Source of the DNA: Capnocytophaga sp. oral taxon 878
GTDB taxonomy: Bacteria > Bacteroidota > Bacteroidia > Flavobacteriales > Flavobacteriaceae
Assembly (NCBI RefSeq): GCF_002999135.1
Contig: NZ_CP027229.1
Coordinates: forward strand, 1,570,001 to 1,634,000
Length of the DNA: 64,000 nucleotides
Reading direction: 5' to 3'
The first letter of the stretch is position 1. Every line of letters begins with the position of its first letter. This document shows, piece after piece, positions 49,503 to 58,523 of the stretch. The translations under genes were made by a program, and so were the position numbers. The notes beneath the pieces are model-generated. The model worked only from the letters and a program-made list of their open reading frames with translations. It did not search any database and was not told where the DNA came from.

Positions 49503-50579
49503 ATGGACTTAAACAAAATATTGCATTTCACCCTGTTGAGGTTTTGCGGGGAGCAGCAGGAAGAAAAAGAGGAACTTTTGAAAATTACAAACTACCAAAA
49601 TGAGGAAGGTGATTTTCTGTTGGCTACACTGCCTAAAAAGAGAGAACTCGATGAACTGCTATATGCACTGAAAAACGATGCCTTATATAATAAACTACAA
49701 ACAGAGATTTCTCGTTCTTGTTTTGAGGACATTTTTTCTCTTTTAGAAGTCTGTTTAAGAGCCTTTTATTACTACGACAATCATTATATCAATGATAGGT
49801 TACAGTTCTTTTCGTTGATTCAGTTACTTAAAAAAGAGAATACTGAATACGCCTTTAAGTATTTATTGTTCTTTAACCCTTGTGGAGAAACTTTTATAGA
49901 TAGTAACCAACTCACAAAGCAGGGGTATTTTATGGATAACATAGCTATCGATATAAAAGAGGTTTTTGAAAAGCTGTTTTCTGCTGTCTTTGAGTTAAAA
50001 AACAAGAAAGAATGTTATCACCGAGTAGCCAAAAAGGATATAGAGTGCTTGTATTATCTGTTAAGAGAAATTGTATATACTATTTTTGGAGCGCAAACGC
50101 TTACACTTTCGCAGGCTGTAAAAACGTTTTTTGAGATAGACGAGGATAGAGAGAAGCTATACTTATCTCTTTCAAAAGCTATTGATTTATACAAGTTAGT
50201 TAGCTTTGATAATGAAGATAATAGTGCCTCTCATTATTATATGAGAGATTATATGGGAGAAGAAATTCCTACTATAGAAAACAAAGTTTGCAGGAGTGCT
50301 AAAACTAAATATAAAAGTGAATGCTTGATAGATAGTTATCTTTTTAAGTATGCCAAAACTCCTGATGAGTTCATAGCTTTTTTGGGCTTTTTAAAAGCGC
50401 ATAATTTTCAGCAATATATAAAATTCTCTATACTCCTATTTTCACACCCTCTTATTATTTTCAATTGGGAGTTTAGAAGGGCTTTATGCCATTCTAAAAT
50501 AAGAGAAGTTTTGCCCCAAGGAGGATATGCTATGAATCTATTGGACAAACTTAAAGCAATCATACAAAAGAACAACTAA
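49503..50579 (+). CDS. Unknown protein (358 aa)
   Basis: A 358-residue, strongly helical, soluble protein rich in F, Y, L, K and E, with no recognised motif. Phrases such as LKKENTEYAFKYLLFFNPCGETFID and EFIAFLGFLKAHNFQQYI suggest alpha-helical repeats. It lies 45 bp after the second ankyrin-SUFU gene. It may be an immunity protein or a decoy of the array; no direct evidence. Confidence 0.6.
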   Translation: MDLNKILHFTLLRFCGEQQEEKEELLKITNYQNEEGDFLLATLPKKRELDELLYALKNDALYNKLQTEISRSCFEDIFSLLEVCLRAFYYYDNHYINDRLQFFSLIQLLKKENTEYAFKYLLFFNPCGETFIDSNQLTKQGYFMDNIAIDIKEVFEKLFSAVFELKNKKECYHRVAKKDIECLYYLLREIVYTIFGAQTLTLSQAVKTFFEIDEDREKLYLSLSKAIDLYKLVSFDNEDNSASHYYMRDYMGEEIPTIENKVCRSAKTKYKSECLIDSYLFKYAKTPDEFIAFLGFLKAHNFQQYIKFSILLFSHPLIIFNWEFRRALCHSKIREVLPQGGYAMNLLDKLKAIIQKNN

Positions 50580-50595
50580 TATATTTTTACAATTT

Positions 50596-51129
50596 ATGAA
50601 AGAATTATTTTCAATAAAGTCTTTTCCTGCTGAAGGGTTAAACAAACGAGATGTTGAGGATAGTACTGTAAGTGAGGCTTTGCAAACTATCTATCCTAAA
50701 AATAAATCGTCGAACTTATGTATGATATGGAATGGGGTGGCTTTGGATTTAGAAATGCACGATGAGGTTGCCGATATTTATTGGGATATTGTCAAAATGC
50801 TATACGATATGTATGAACAACCTTTATCCGAAACAAAAGTGCATTGGGGTAGTAATGTATTTATGGCAGAATGGATAATAAAACCTTACAATGATATGCT
50901 TTGCATTAGTGCTTATTGGACTGCTTTAAAACACAAAAAGCATCTTTTGCCTGAGCTGAACACTCCTAATGATACTGTTCATATCAAAAGAGAGGTTTTT
51001 ATTGCTTATTGGTTGGAATTACTGAGAAAAATACAGGTTGATTTAAAGCAACAAGGTTATAATGAAAGTAATTTAGAAGATTTTTACCATATCGATACTA
51101 TTTTTAGACATTATTATTCCCATATTTAA
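50596..51129 (+). CDS. Unknown protein (177 aa)
   Basis: A 177-residue soluble protein with many tryptophans (MIWNGVALDLEM, IYWDIVKMLYDMY, KVHWGSNVFMAEWIIKPYNDML) and a C-terminal helix with LELLRKIQVDLKQQGY. I recognise no family. The size, AT-rich codon use and 16-bp spacing from the previous gene match the rest of the array, so an immunity function is possible. Confidence 0.6.
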   Translation: MKELFSIKSFPAEGLNKRDVEDSTVSEALQTIYPKNKSSNLCMIWNGVALDLEMHDEVADIYWDIVKMLYDMYEQPLSETKVHWGSNVFMAEWIIKPYNDMLCISAYWTALKHKKHLLPELNTPNDTVHIKREVFIAYWLELLRKIQVDLKQQGYNESNLEDFYHIDTIFRHYYSHI

Positions 51130-51141
51130 ATTAAAACTACA

Positions 51142-51777
51142 ATGAGAACCGTAAAGAAAAAAGCAACTAATATACAATTAAAATATACTCCATCAGCGGG
51201 TTGGTTAGATATCAATTTTGGTGGAGAGATTTTTCGTTTGCTAAAAGGGGAGGTAATGCTCGACAAAACCCCTTATAGTGATGAAACTTTAGCGCCTATT
51301 GAAAATCCAACCATAGAAGGTGATATCTTCTCCTATCAGGTAGGGAAAACCTTATATAAAATGGACTGCTCCACTATGGAAGGAGCTATAGATTTGGCTC
51401 TGCTGGTGCAAAAGCTAAAGAATGAAACCAAAATAATAGAAAATTCTATTGATGAGAATTTTGAAATTATTTTGGAAGAAAGAGATTTTAGTTTTAGTAT
51501 TGGTGATTTCAATAGAAGGATATTGATAGACTATAATGAATACGGGAATGAATTTACAGAACGTTTTCCTGAACCAACGAAGTGTTATGCAATGGGAGAT
51601 TATCACGTGGAAAATGGTATTATCTATATACAAACAGTAGGGAGAAATTTAGATGATGAAAATGACCCTGTTGTAGATTATCAATACCAATGGCAGCTGA
51701 AACTAAATAAGGTACTGCAAACTACTCTTGAGCGATTGCTAGAAATAGGTAGAGGGAAGAAGCATATTGAAATATAA
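51142..51777 (+). CDS. Unknown protein (211 aa)
   Basis: A 211-residue soluble, beta-rich, acidic protein. It starts MRTVKKKATNIQLKYTPSAGW, and contains ISAYN-like strand patterns and the terminal helix LQTTLERLLEIGRGKKH. No family recognised. It follows the previous gene by 12 bp, and its stop codon directly precedes the TTG start of the next gene, so the three genes 50596-52119 are likely one operon. Confidence 0.6.
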   Translation: MRTVKKKATNIQLKYTPSAGWLDINFGGEIFRLLKGEVMLDKTPYSDETLAPIENPTIEGDIFSYQVGKTLYKMDCSTMEGAIDLALLVQKLKNETKIIENSIDENFEIILEERDFSFSIGDFNRRILIDYNEYGNEFTERFPEPTKCYAMGDYHVENGIIYIQTVGRNLDDENDPVVDYQYQWQLKLNKVLQTTLERLLEIGRGKKHIEI

Positions 51778-52119
51778 TTGTACTTTAATCATTATAGTAA
51801 GTTGTTAGAGGAGAAAATATACCTATTACAGCTGGTAAAGGAACTCAATAAGGGGGGAGAAGTTTCTGTCCCCAGTATAGATAGGTGCCTTATTAGAAAA
51901 TATCCTGAAATAATATACCAAGGCAAGCTAAAAACCTATCTATCGGACTTAAAAGAAGAGGAGTATCTGATTTTTGTAGATGCCATTAGCTTACAACTTA
52001 CCCCAAAAGGGGAATGTTACCTCTGTGAAGTAAGCAAAAGAACACTTAGAGCGAAAGAAGAAGGCACTTTTGATGTATATAGAAATGGAAACACAGACCT
52101 TTCGGTATCTGCGGAGTAG
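51778..52119 (+). CDS. Unknown protein (113 aa), winged-helix-like, TTG start
   Basis: A frame of 113 codons that begins with TTG immediately after the upstream TAA; there is no ATG within its first part. Residues about 8-75 (LLEEKIYLLQLVKELNKGGEV, then YLSDLKEEEYLIF and LQLTPKGECYL) have the helix-helix-wing pattern of a small winged-helix domain. It may be translated by coupling, or it may be the body of a gene that has lost its start. The C-terminal tail is polar. Confidence 0.5.
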   Translation: MYFNHYSKLLEEKIYLLQLVKELNKGGEVSVPSIDRCLIRKYPEIIYQGKLKTYLSDLKEEEYLIFVDAISLQLTPKGECYLCEVSKRTLRAKEEGTFDVYRNGNTDLSVSAE

Positions 52120-52177
52120 AAAGATTATATAGATAAAGAGCTGATATGTTTTGAGAATTTTGAAAGAATTATTACTG

Positions 52178-52232
52178 AAAAAGAGTATTACTCAAGTCCT
52201 AAAAAATGGGAATGAGTAATACTCTTTTTTTA
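52178..52232 (+). terminator. Strong terminator inside the immunity array
   Basis: AAAAAGAGTATTACTCA (52178-52194) pairs perfectly with TGAGTAATACTCTTTTT (52213-52229), followed by further T. It separates the 50596-52119 genes from the last SUKH gene. The rest of the 52120-52426 gap holds nothing recognisable. Confidence 0.92.
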
Positions 52233-52426
52233 TAAGCTACAGAAGTGATTTTAGCCTTATAGCTATGTGATGATACCACATACCCTATTGAGATAGAAAG
52301 CTGCTTATACTAGCCTCAAAATAGAATTGGCAGGGAGGTATGATAGTAGTGTACTGAAAAATAATGCTTTAAAAATTTGTATATAGATATATGAATGTAT
52401 ACTTTTGCGAGGTTAAAATATTGAAA

Positions 52427-52915
52427 ATGAAAAGACTTTTAGAAATATTATCGATTATAGAGCAATCGGGGGAGTGTGTGGTGCATAAATACCCCCAACC
52501 TATTAGCTTGCCTTTTGATTTTGCCCTACCTGAAGACCTTACTTATTACTTGCAACATTATGCTGGTATTGAGCTTTTTAGAGAAGAACTATACGCTATA
52601 AAGATAGTAGGCATTAGTGAATTTAGAAGAGCTAACCCTGTTATTATAGGCGAAGAGGCTGCTTATGATAGGAGTTACCATTGGTTTATTATTGCTGATG
52701 ATGACAATAGCCAATACATTACCATTGATACTGATAAAGACAGATTGGGGTATTGTTATGATAGTTTTTGGGACGTATATGGCATAGTGGGATCGCAGGG
52801 GATTATTGCGAAGAGCTTTACTGAACTATTGGAACGGTTATACCACTCCAAAGGAATGGAATGGTATTGGACAGGCAGGGAATTCAGCTCTTATGGTGAT
52901 GCTTATGACGAATGA
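52427..52915 (+). CDS. SMI1/KNR4 (SUKH) family immunity-type protein
   Basis: A 162-residue SUKH protein. The key pattern is ISLPFDFALPEDLTYYLQHYAGIELF (residues about 27-52: LPxDLxxYLxxYxG), followed by IVGISEFRRANP, a WFIIADDDNSQYITID strand pair and a terminal helix SFTELLERLY. Start is taken at ATG 52427 (MKRLLEIL) rather than the upstream ATG 52391, because the family begins near there. It is the last gene of the array before core sequence resumes. Confidence 0.82.
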   Translation: MKRLLEILSIIEQSGECVVHKYPQPISLPFDFALPEDLTYYLQHYAGIELFREELYAIKIVGISEFRRANPVIIGEEAAYDRSYHWFIIADDDNSQYITIDTDKDRLGYCYDSFWDVYGIVGSQGIIAKSFTELLERLYHSKGMEWYWTGREFSSYGDAYDE

Positions 52916-53027
52916 AAAAGAAGGTATAATGGGAGTAATTTGTTCATTTTTAGGATTATAAAGGTTAAATAAAACAGATTTTTGGCATACTAATTGTTGA
53001 TTTGTATTTATAAAATAGATTATTACT

Positions 53028-55949
53028 ATGAAAAAATTTTTAATTACAATGTTTTTATTACTTCCTTTTGCTGTTATGGCACAAAAAACAGTGATGCCTA
53101 CAGTAAAAGTAGTAAGAGAACTGAATGCTAACCCTATGGTGTTACAAGAGCTTTCGGTAGATATTTTAGTAGTAGGACAAACTGCTGTTACTACTATGGA
53201 AATGATATTCTATAACCCTAAAAGTATAGTTATGGAAGGTGAATTTGAGTTTCCGCTTGCTGATGGGCAACAGGTATCACGCTTTGCCCTTGATATTAAT
53301 GGCAAGATGCGTGAAGGGGTGGTAGTGGATAAGGCTTTGGGACGTAAAACTTTTGAGACTATTGTGCGCAAGAATGTAGACCCAGGATTATTGGAAAAGA
53401 CTGAAGGCAATAATTTCAAAGCCCGCATATACCCTATGCCTGCAAAAGGTACAAGGCGGGTGCTTATTGCTTTTGAGCAGGAACTAAATGAGCGCAATGG
53501 TGAGGATTTTTATTTTTTGCCTATAGCTACTGATATACAACTACGACACTTTAAACTGCGTACTGAAGTAGTATCACGATTGGTAAAGGCTGATATACAA
53601 AACAGCTTGGCATTGGACTTTAAACAAGCAAGGCATAGCTATATAAGCGAGGTAAGCAAAGAAAATTACACTCTGAACCAAAATATTGCCCTTACCTTTC
53701 CTAAATTGGAGAAACCCCAAAGCATAGTGGCTACAAAAGATAAACAAACTTATTTTTACGGTACTATTGCTTTGGGTGAAATAACTTCACAAAGCAGACC
53801 TCAGCCTAAGGAAATAGGGCTATTGTGGGATATATCACAATCGGGTGCTAATAGAGACAGAGCCAAAGAGTTTGCTTTTTTGGATGCGTATTTTGCTGCG
53901 GTGAAAGATGCGAAAGTAACCCTTAGTTGCTTTAACATTAAGACAGCTAAACCTGTTACTTTTGAAGTAAAAAATGGACAGTGGAGAGCCTTACGCAATG
54001 CATTAGAAACAGACTTAGCATACGATGGGGGTACTGATGGTAATGCCATTAACTTTGACTTAAAAGCTGATGAGCTGTTGCTTTTTACTGATGGTATTTT
54101 TAATTTCGGCAGTAAAGATTTTTTGATAGAAGAGGTGGTAAAACAAGCTAAAACACCTGTAATAGCGGTAAATGCCACTGCTGTGGCTAATACTACTAAA
54201 ATGCAATATATAGGCAATAGTACTGGTGGTTGCTTTGTGGATTTGACAACTCTTACGACTGAACAAGCCCTAAAAACAGCGCGTACTGTGCCTTTCCAGC
54301 TACTGAATGTAGAAGTAAAAAGCGGTAAAGTAGCTAATGTATTCCCTGAGAAAGGAGTGAGTATAAAGAAAAGCAATTTCACCCTTGCAGGAGAATTAGA
54401 GAGTGAGAAAGCTACTTTGGTGCTTACCTTTGGTTATCACAAGCAACCCTTAGTACAGAAAGAAATAAGTTTATTGGCTAATAGAGATGCTACTGAAAGT
54501 ACTTTTGAGCTTTTGCGCCGTGTGTGGGCGGAAAAACAAATAGAGCAGTTACAGCGCTTGGGAGCTGAACAAAAACAGATAGATGCCGTAGGACGGGAGT
54601 ATGGCATTGTAACGGAAGGCAATTCACTTATAGTATTGGAGACTTTAGAAGACTATTTGCGCTGCCATATTACTCCGCCTAAAGAATTATTAGAGGCATA
54701 TAATGAGGAAGAGAGTGAAGAGAGTGAAGAGAAAGAGATAACGGTAGAAGAAATCTTGGAAGAGGTAGTTGAACTATCGGAGAGGCAGACTGAATGGTGG
54801 AAAACTGAATATCCGCTAAAGAAAAAAACAAAAAGCCCTGTTGTTATTAGAGGTGCTGCTAATATTAATGATGGAGTTGTAACAGAGGAAAACGTGAGTG
54901 AAGAGGTAGTAGAAGAAAGAATAAATAATGAGGCAAAAAACATTCAGCTAGAAGAAAGCTATGATACAAGTGCAAATGAAAAAGCTTTGCAGGGTGAAAT
55001 CAAACATTTGAAGGCATCGGTACAGGCTATAGAGGTTATAGAAGTTACTGGTGATATTGTTTTGAACGATTTTAACCCTGATACGCCTTACCTAAAGGTA
55101 ATGGAATACGCTGATAAAGGTAAAGAGATAGAAACCTATTACAGACTGAAAAAAGAGTATGAGAATACGCCTTCTTTTTATGTAGATGTGGCTGATTTTT
55201 TTGCCAAAAAAGGTAATAAAGAACAAGCTATTTTGGTAATTTCTAACTTGGCTGAACTGGGCTTGGAAGCCCCTGAGCTATTACGCGTATTAGGTTATAA
55301 ACTTAGCAGCTATGGAGCTAAGAAAGAAGCGGTACAAGCATTTAGAAAAGTGGTGAAACTGAGAGAAGAAGAACCGCAATCGTTCCGAGATTTGGGCTTA
55401 GCCTTAGCCGGTGATGCACAATACAATGAGGCGGTGAAAACCCTTTATAAAGTAGTAACAAGTGTATGGGATGAACGTTTTAAAGACATACGACTTATAG
55501 CGATGAACGAAATTAACAACCTTATTGCACGTTATAAAGATATTGATGTGAGCTATATAGATAAGCGCTTGGTGAAAAAAGAGCCTGTGGATGTGCGGGT
55601 GGTATTGAGCTGGGATAGTGACAACTGCGATATGGACTTATGGGTAACTGACCCTAAAGGAGATATATGTAATTTTGAACATGAGCTTACTAATTTAGGG
55701 GGTAAAATATCGGAAGATATTATAGAAGGGTATGGCCCTGAAGAGTTTATGCTTAAAAAGGCTATAAAAGGTAAGTACAAAGTGGAAGTGAATTACTATA
55801 ATATTACTTCACAAAAGCAACTGATGCCTGTGAACTTGCGTATTACTTTCTATACCCACTACGGCACCCCTAAGCAAAAACAACAAGAAACTACCGTGAG
55901 GCTAAGCGATATACAAGAGGTGATAGAGGTAGGTAGTTTTGAGTTTTAA
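53028..55949 (+). CDS. Secreted VIT/vWA/TPR/DUF2135 protein
   Basis: A 973-residue exported protein. Residues 1-18 are a signal peptide. A VIT (vault inter-alpha-trypsin) domain spans about 20-160, including YNPKSIVMEGEFEFPLADG and FKARIYPMPAKGTRRV. A von Willebrand A-like domain (about 255-420) carries DISQS, a DxSxS MIDAS motif, and LLFTDGIFNFG. An acidic linker follows (EEESEESEEKE), then TPR-like repeats (about 700-830) and a C-terminal DUF2135 domain with VVLSWDSDNCDMDLWVTDPKGD. It is likely periplasmic or surface-exposed and involved in protein-protein binding; function is unknown. Confidence 0.87.
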   Translation: MKKFLITMFLLLPFAVMAQKTVMPTVKVVRELNANPMVLQELSVDILVVGQTAVTTMEMIFYNPKSIVMEGEFEFPLADGQQVSRFALDINGKMREGVVVDKALGRKTFETIVRKNVDPGLLEKTEGNNFKARIYPMPAKGTRRVLIAFEQELNERNGEDFYFLPIATDIQLRHFKLRTEVVSRLVKADIQNSLALDFKQARHSYISEVSKENYTLNQNIALTFPKLEKPQSIVATKDKQTYFYGTIALGEITSQSRPQPKEIGLLWDISQSGANRDRAKEFAFLDAYFAAVKDAKVTLSCFNIKTAKPVTFEVKNGQWRALRNALETDLAYDGGTDGNAINFDLKADELLLFTDGIFNFGSKDFLIEEVVKQAKTPVIAVNATAVANTTKMQYIGNSTGGCFVDLTTLTTEQALKTARTVPFQLLNVEVKSGKVANVFPEKGVSIKKSNFTLAGELESEKATLVLTFGYHKQPLVQKEISLLANRDATESTFELLRRVWAEKQIEQLQRLGAEQKQIDAVGREYGIVTEGNSLIVLETLEDYLRCHITPPKELLEAYNEEESEESEEKEITVEEILEEVVELSERQTEWWKTEYPLKKKTKSPVVIRGAANINDGVVTEENVSEEVVEERINNEAKNIQLEESYDTSANEKALQGEIKHLKASVQAIEVIEVTGDIVLNDFNPDTPYLKVMEYADKGKEIETYYRLKKEYENTPSFYVDVADFFAKKGNKEQAILVISNLAELGLEAPELLRVLGYKLSSYGAKKEAVQAFRKVVKLREEEPQSFRDLGLALAGDAQYNEAVKTLYKVVTSVWDERFKDIRLIAMNEINNLIARYKDIDVSYIDKRLVKKEPVDVRVVLSWDSDNCDMDLWVTDPKGDICNFEHELTNLGGKISEDIIEGYGPEEFMLKKAIKGKYKVEVNYYNITSQKQLMPVNLRITFYTHYGTPKQKQQETTVRLSDIQEVIEVGSFEF

Positions 55950-56094
55950 GTTGGGATTTAGGCAGAGAGGGGGAGTAATAAAAATAGAGGAAAAAGGGGA
56001 AAAGATTGAGAAAAACGTGAGGTTTGGGGGATTTTGTTGCGGATTTGGCAAAGGGAAGATTGAGGAATGGAAAGGCTGATAATGAGGGAAGTAA

Positions 56095-56150
56095 TGCTTA
56101 TACTTCGTTTACAGTTCGTTTATCCTTCGTTTAGAGTTCGCTCAACCTAA
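56095..56150 (+). repeat. Dispersed TTCGTTTAT repeat, copy E (diverged)
   Basis: Units TATACTTCGTT, TACAGTTCGTT, TATCCTTCGTT and TAGAGTTCGCT, then CAACCTAAGGG. It is the most diverged copy, but the 11-base spacing is kept. Confidence 0.75.
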
Positions 56151-56484
56151 GGGATAGCTGGGGAGTGCTTGGGGGAAGGATGGGTGAGAACATGCTTGAT
56201 TATGAGCAGATTGTGGTTTTGAGAGAGAACGGAGGTAGGAGCTTGGTATTTTTGAAGAATTCGCAATTTGGCAAAGAGATAAAAGGTGAGAAGTAAAAAG
56301 AGGGTGGTGACGAGTGGGATTGTTTATTAAAGGTTGGGGAGATTATGTAATTAAAATATAGAATATATTGTTGTTTTTCAAGGTTATATGGGGGTAGGAT
56401 TGGGTGAATTTATGGGATGCAAAGAGGGATATTTTGGACAAAAAAGTTTTTTACTGAAAAGTTTTTCATTTCAATTTTTTTTAT

Positions 56485-56492
56485 TAATTTTG
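56485..56492 (+). promoter_or_regulatory. Promoter -7 box of the ROK gene
   Basis: TAATTTTG, 34 bp before ATG 56527. No TTG is seen at the normal -33 spacing. Confidence 0.5.
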
Positions 56493-56526
56493 CCACGTTA
56501 ATTTAAACGAATAAAAAAACTCTGAT

Positions 56527-57738
56527 ATGGCACTAAAATTTTTAGAAGAAATAAAGGCTGGCATTCGTAGTGCCTCGATGAAGAAAGATATTATTTGTCA
56601 TTATATAAATAATGGCGATACGACCCTTGCGGACTTGGGGAGGGAGCTTGACCTTAGTATTCCGACAGTTACTAAGATGGTAGGCGAACTTAGTGAGGAT
56701 GGTATTGTTATTGATTTGGGCAAGATAGAAACCCCTGGCGGACGTAGGCCTAATGTGTATGGGCTTAATGAGAGTTCGGGGTACTTCATAGGGGTGGATA
56801 TATCGCACTTTAATGTGCATATAGGGCTGATTAACTTTAAAGGAGACCTCATTGATGAAAAGATGAATATTCATTTTAGTGAAGATCAGCTTCCGCAACA
56901 GCGTTTTGAACAGTTGTGTGAGATTATAGAAGAGTTTATAGCTAATACTGTAGTTCCTAAAGAGAAAATACTGAGTATTGGTATTAATATTTCGGGACGT
57001 GTGAATACGCAGATAGGGCATAGTTACACAAACTTCTACTTTGATGAACAGCCCCTTACGGAGGCTTTTGAGCAACGATTGGGCATTAACGTTTCGATAG
57101 ACAATGACTCACGAGCTATGGCTTATGGAGAATTGATTAAGGGTTGTGTGAAGAGTGAGAAAGATGTGCTTTACGTGAATTTGAGCTGGGGCTTGGGCTT
57201 AGGTATTATTATTGATGGGAACTTGTACTATGGAAAGTCGGGCTTTTCGGGAGAGTTTGGTCATATAACATCTTTTAATAATGAGATTCTCTGTCATTGT
57301 GGTAAAAAGGGTTGTTTGGAGACGGAAGTTTCGGGCTTGGCACTTCATAGGAAGATACTTGAAAATCTTAGAAATGGGCATTCATCATTATTACAGAAAA
57401 AGAATGGAGTGGATGGAAACTTCACGCTAAATGACATTATTAATGCAGCACTACAGGAAGATATGCTTGCTATTGAACTGATTGAAGAGACAGGAAATAC
57501 CTTAGGGAAGCATATTGCAGGGCTTATTAACCTTTTCAACCCTGAACTCGTGGTATTAGGAGGTACTCTTGCTAATGCTGGTGATTACTTGATGCTGCCT
57601 TTGCGCAGTGCAATTAAGAAGCACTCACTGAATTTGGTGAATAAGGATTCTAGCATAAAACTATCAAAATTAGGAGATAAGGCAGGCTTATGGGGAGCAA
57701 GCCTTCTTGCTCGTAGCAAATTCATTGGATTGATTTAA
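56527..57738 (+). CDS. ROK-family transcriptional regulator/sugar kinase
   Basis: A 403-residue NagC/Mlc-like protein. The N-terminal winged helix (about 17-75, TLADLGRELDLSIPTVTKMVGEL) binds DNA. The ROK domain follows with the phosphate-binding IGVDISHFN strand, INISGRV, IDNDSRAMAYGE, the GFSGEFGH motif and the zinc site CHCGKKGCLE. It probably senses a sugar or sugar phosphate and controls catabolic genes; target unknown. The mazG gene begins 1 bp after its stop. Confidence 0.93.
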   Translation: MALKFLEEIKAGIRSASMKKDIICHYINNGDTTLADLGRELDLSIPTVTKMVGELSEDGIVIDLGKIETPGGRRPNVYGLNESSGYFIGVDISHFNVHIGLINFKGDLIDEKMNIHFSEDQLPQQRFEQLCEIIEEFIANTVVPKEKILSIGINISGRVNTQIGHSYTNFYFDEQPLTEAFEQRLGINVSIDNDSRAMAYGELIKGCVKSEKDVLYVNLSWGLGLGIIIDGNLYYGKSGFSGEFGHITSFNNEILCHCGKKGCLETEVSGLALHRKILENLRNGHSSLLQKKNGVDGNFTLNDIINAALQEDMLAIELIEETGNTLGKHIAGLINLFNPELVVLGGTLANAGDYLMLPLRSAIKKHSLNLVNKDSSIKLSKLGDKAGLWGASLLARSKFIGLI

Positions 57739-57739
57739 A

Positions 57740-58504
57740 ATGAAGAAAGAACTTGAAGCCTTCCAACGGCTTTTGAATATAATGAACGACCTGCGTGCGC
57801 AATGCCCGTGGGATAAGAAACAAACAATGCAGTCATTACGGCACCTGACTATTGAGGAGACTTATGAGCTTGGTGATGCTATCTTATCGGGAGACCTTCA
57901 AGAGGTAAAGAAAGAGCTGGGCGACCTGCTGTTACATATTGTATTCTACGCTAAAATAGGTAGTGAAACTAATGATTTTGATATAGCTGATGTAGCTAAT
58001 ACTGTATGTGATAAGCTGATAGAAAGACATCCGCACATTTATGGTGATGTGAAGGTGAATGATGAGGAGGATGTGAAGCGCAATTGGGAAAAGATAAAAC
58101 TTAAAGAAGGGAATAAAAGCGTACTTGGAGGGGTGCCTAAAAGTTTGCCTGCCTTGGTAAAAGCAACTAGGATACAAGATAAAGTAGCTGGTGTGGGATT
58201 TGATTGGGCGCATATAGACGATGTATTTGCTAAAATAAAAGAAGAGATTGACGAACTACACGCTGAGGTAAAAGCCCAAAAACAAGCAGATATAGAGGGA
58301 GAATTTGGTGATGTACTTTTCAGCCTTATAAACTACGCACGATTCTTAAAAGTAAATCCTGAAGATGCTTTGGAACGCACTAACCGGAAGTTTATAAATC
58401 GTTTTCAGTACTTGGAGCGACAAGCTACTGCACAAGGAAAATCACTTAAAGATATGAGCTTGCAAGAGATGGAATCGTACTGGCAAGAAGCTAAAGAACA
58501 ATAA
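57740..58504 (+). CDS. mazG: Nucleoside triphosphate pyrophosphohydrolase MazG
   Basis: A 254-residue house-cleaning enzyme hydrolysing noncanonical NTPs. Two MazG domains are visible: [27 protein letters not shown] with [17 protein letters not shown] (metal-binding ExxE and ExxD), and a second copy with EIDELHAEV and [18 protein letters not shown]. The length fits two-domain MazG. It is coupled to the ROK gene and followed by hisS after 19 bp. Confidence 0.95.
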   Translation: MKKELEAFQRLLNIMNDLRAQCPWDKKQTMQSLRHLTIEETYELGDAILSGDLQEVKKELGDLLLHIVFYAKIGSETNDFDIADVANTVCDKLIERHPHIYGDVKVNDEEDVKRNWEKIKLKEGNKSVLGGVPKSLPALVKATRIQDKVAGVGFDWAHIDDVFAKIKEEIDELHAEVKAQKQADIEGEFGDVLFSLINYARFLKVNPEDALERTNRKFINRFQYLERQATAQGKSLKDMSLQEMESYWQEAKEQ

Positions 58505-58523
58505 AAACAAGAAAGACAAAACA

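Larger units (their letters stand above)
55950..56526. other. Intergenic region, 577 bp
   Basis: G/A- and T/G-rich sequence containing dispersed repeat copy E (56095-56150) and the promoter of the ROK gene (56485-56492). No reading frame with coding character and no terminator hairpin was found. Confidence 0.6.

Noticed and set aside
19383..56150. CRISPR array as an explanation for the TTCGTT repeats
   Set aside because: Units are 11 bases and directly adjacent with no unique spacers, and the copies are single clusters far apart; no cas genes are present.
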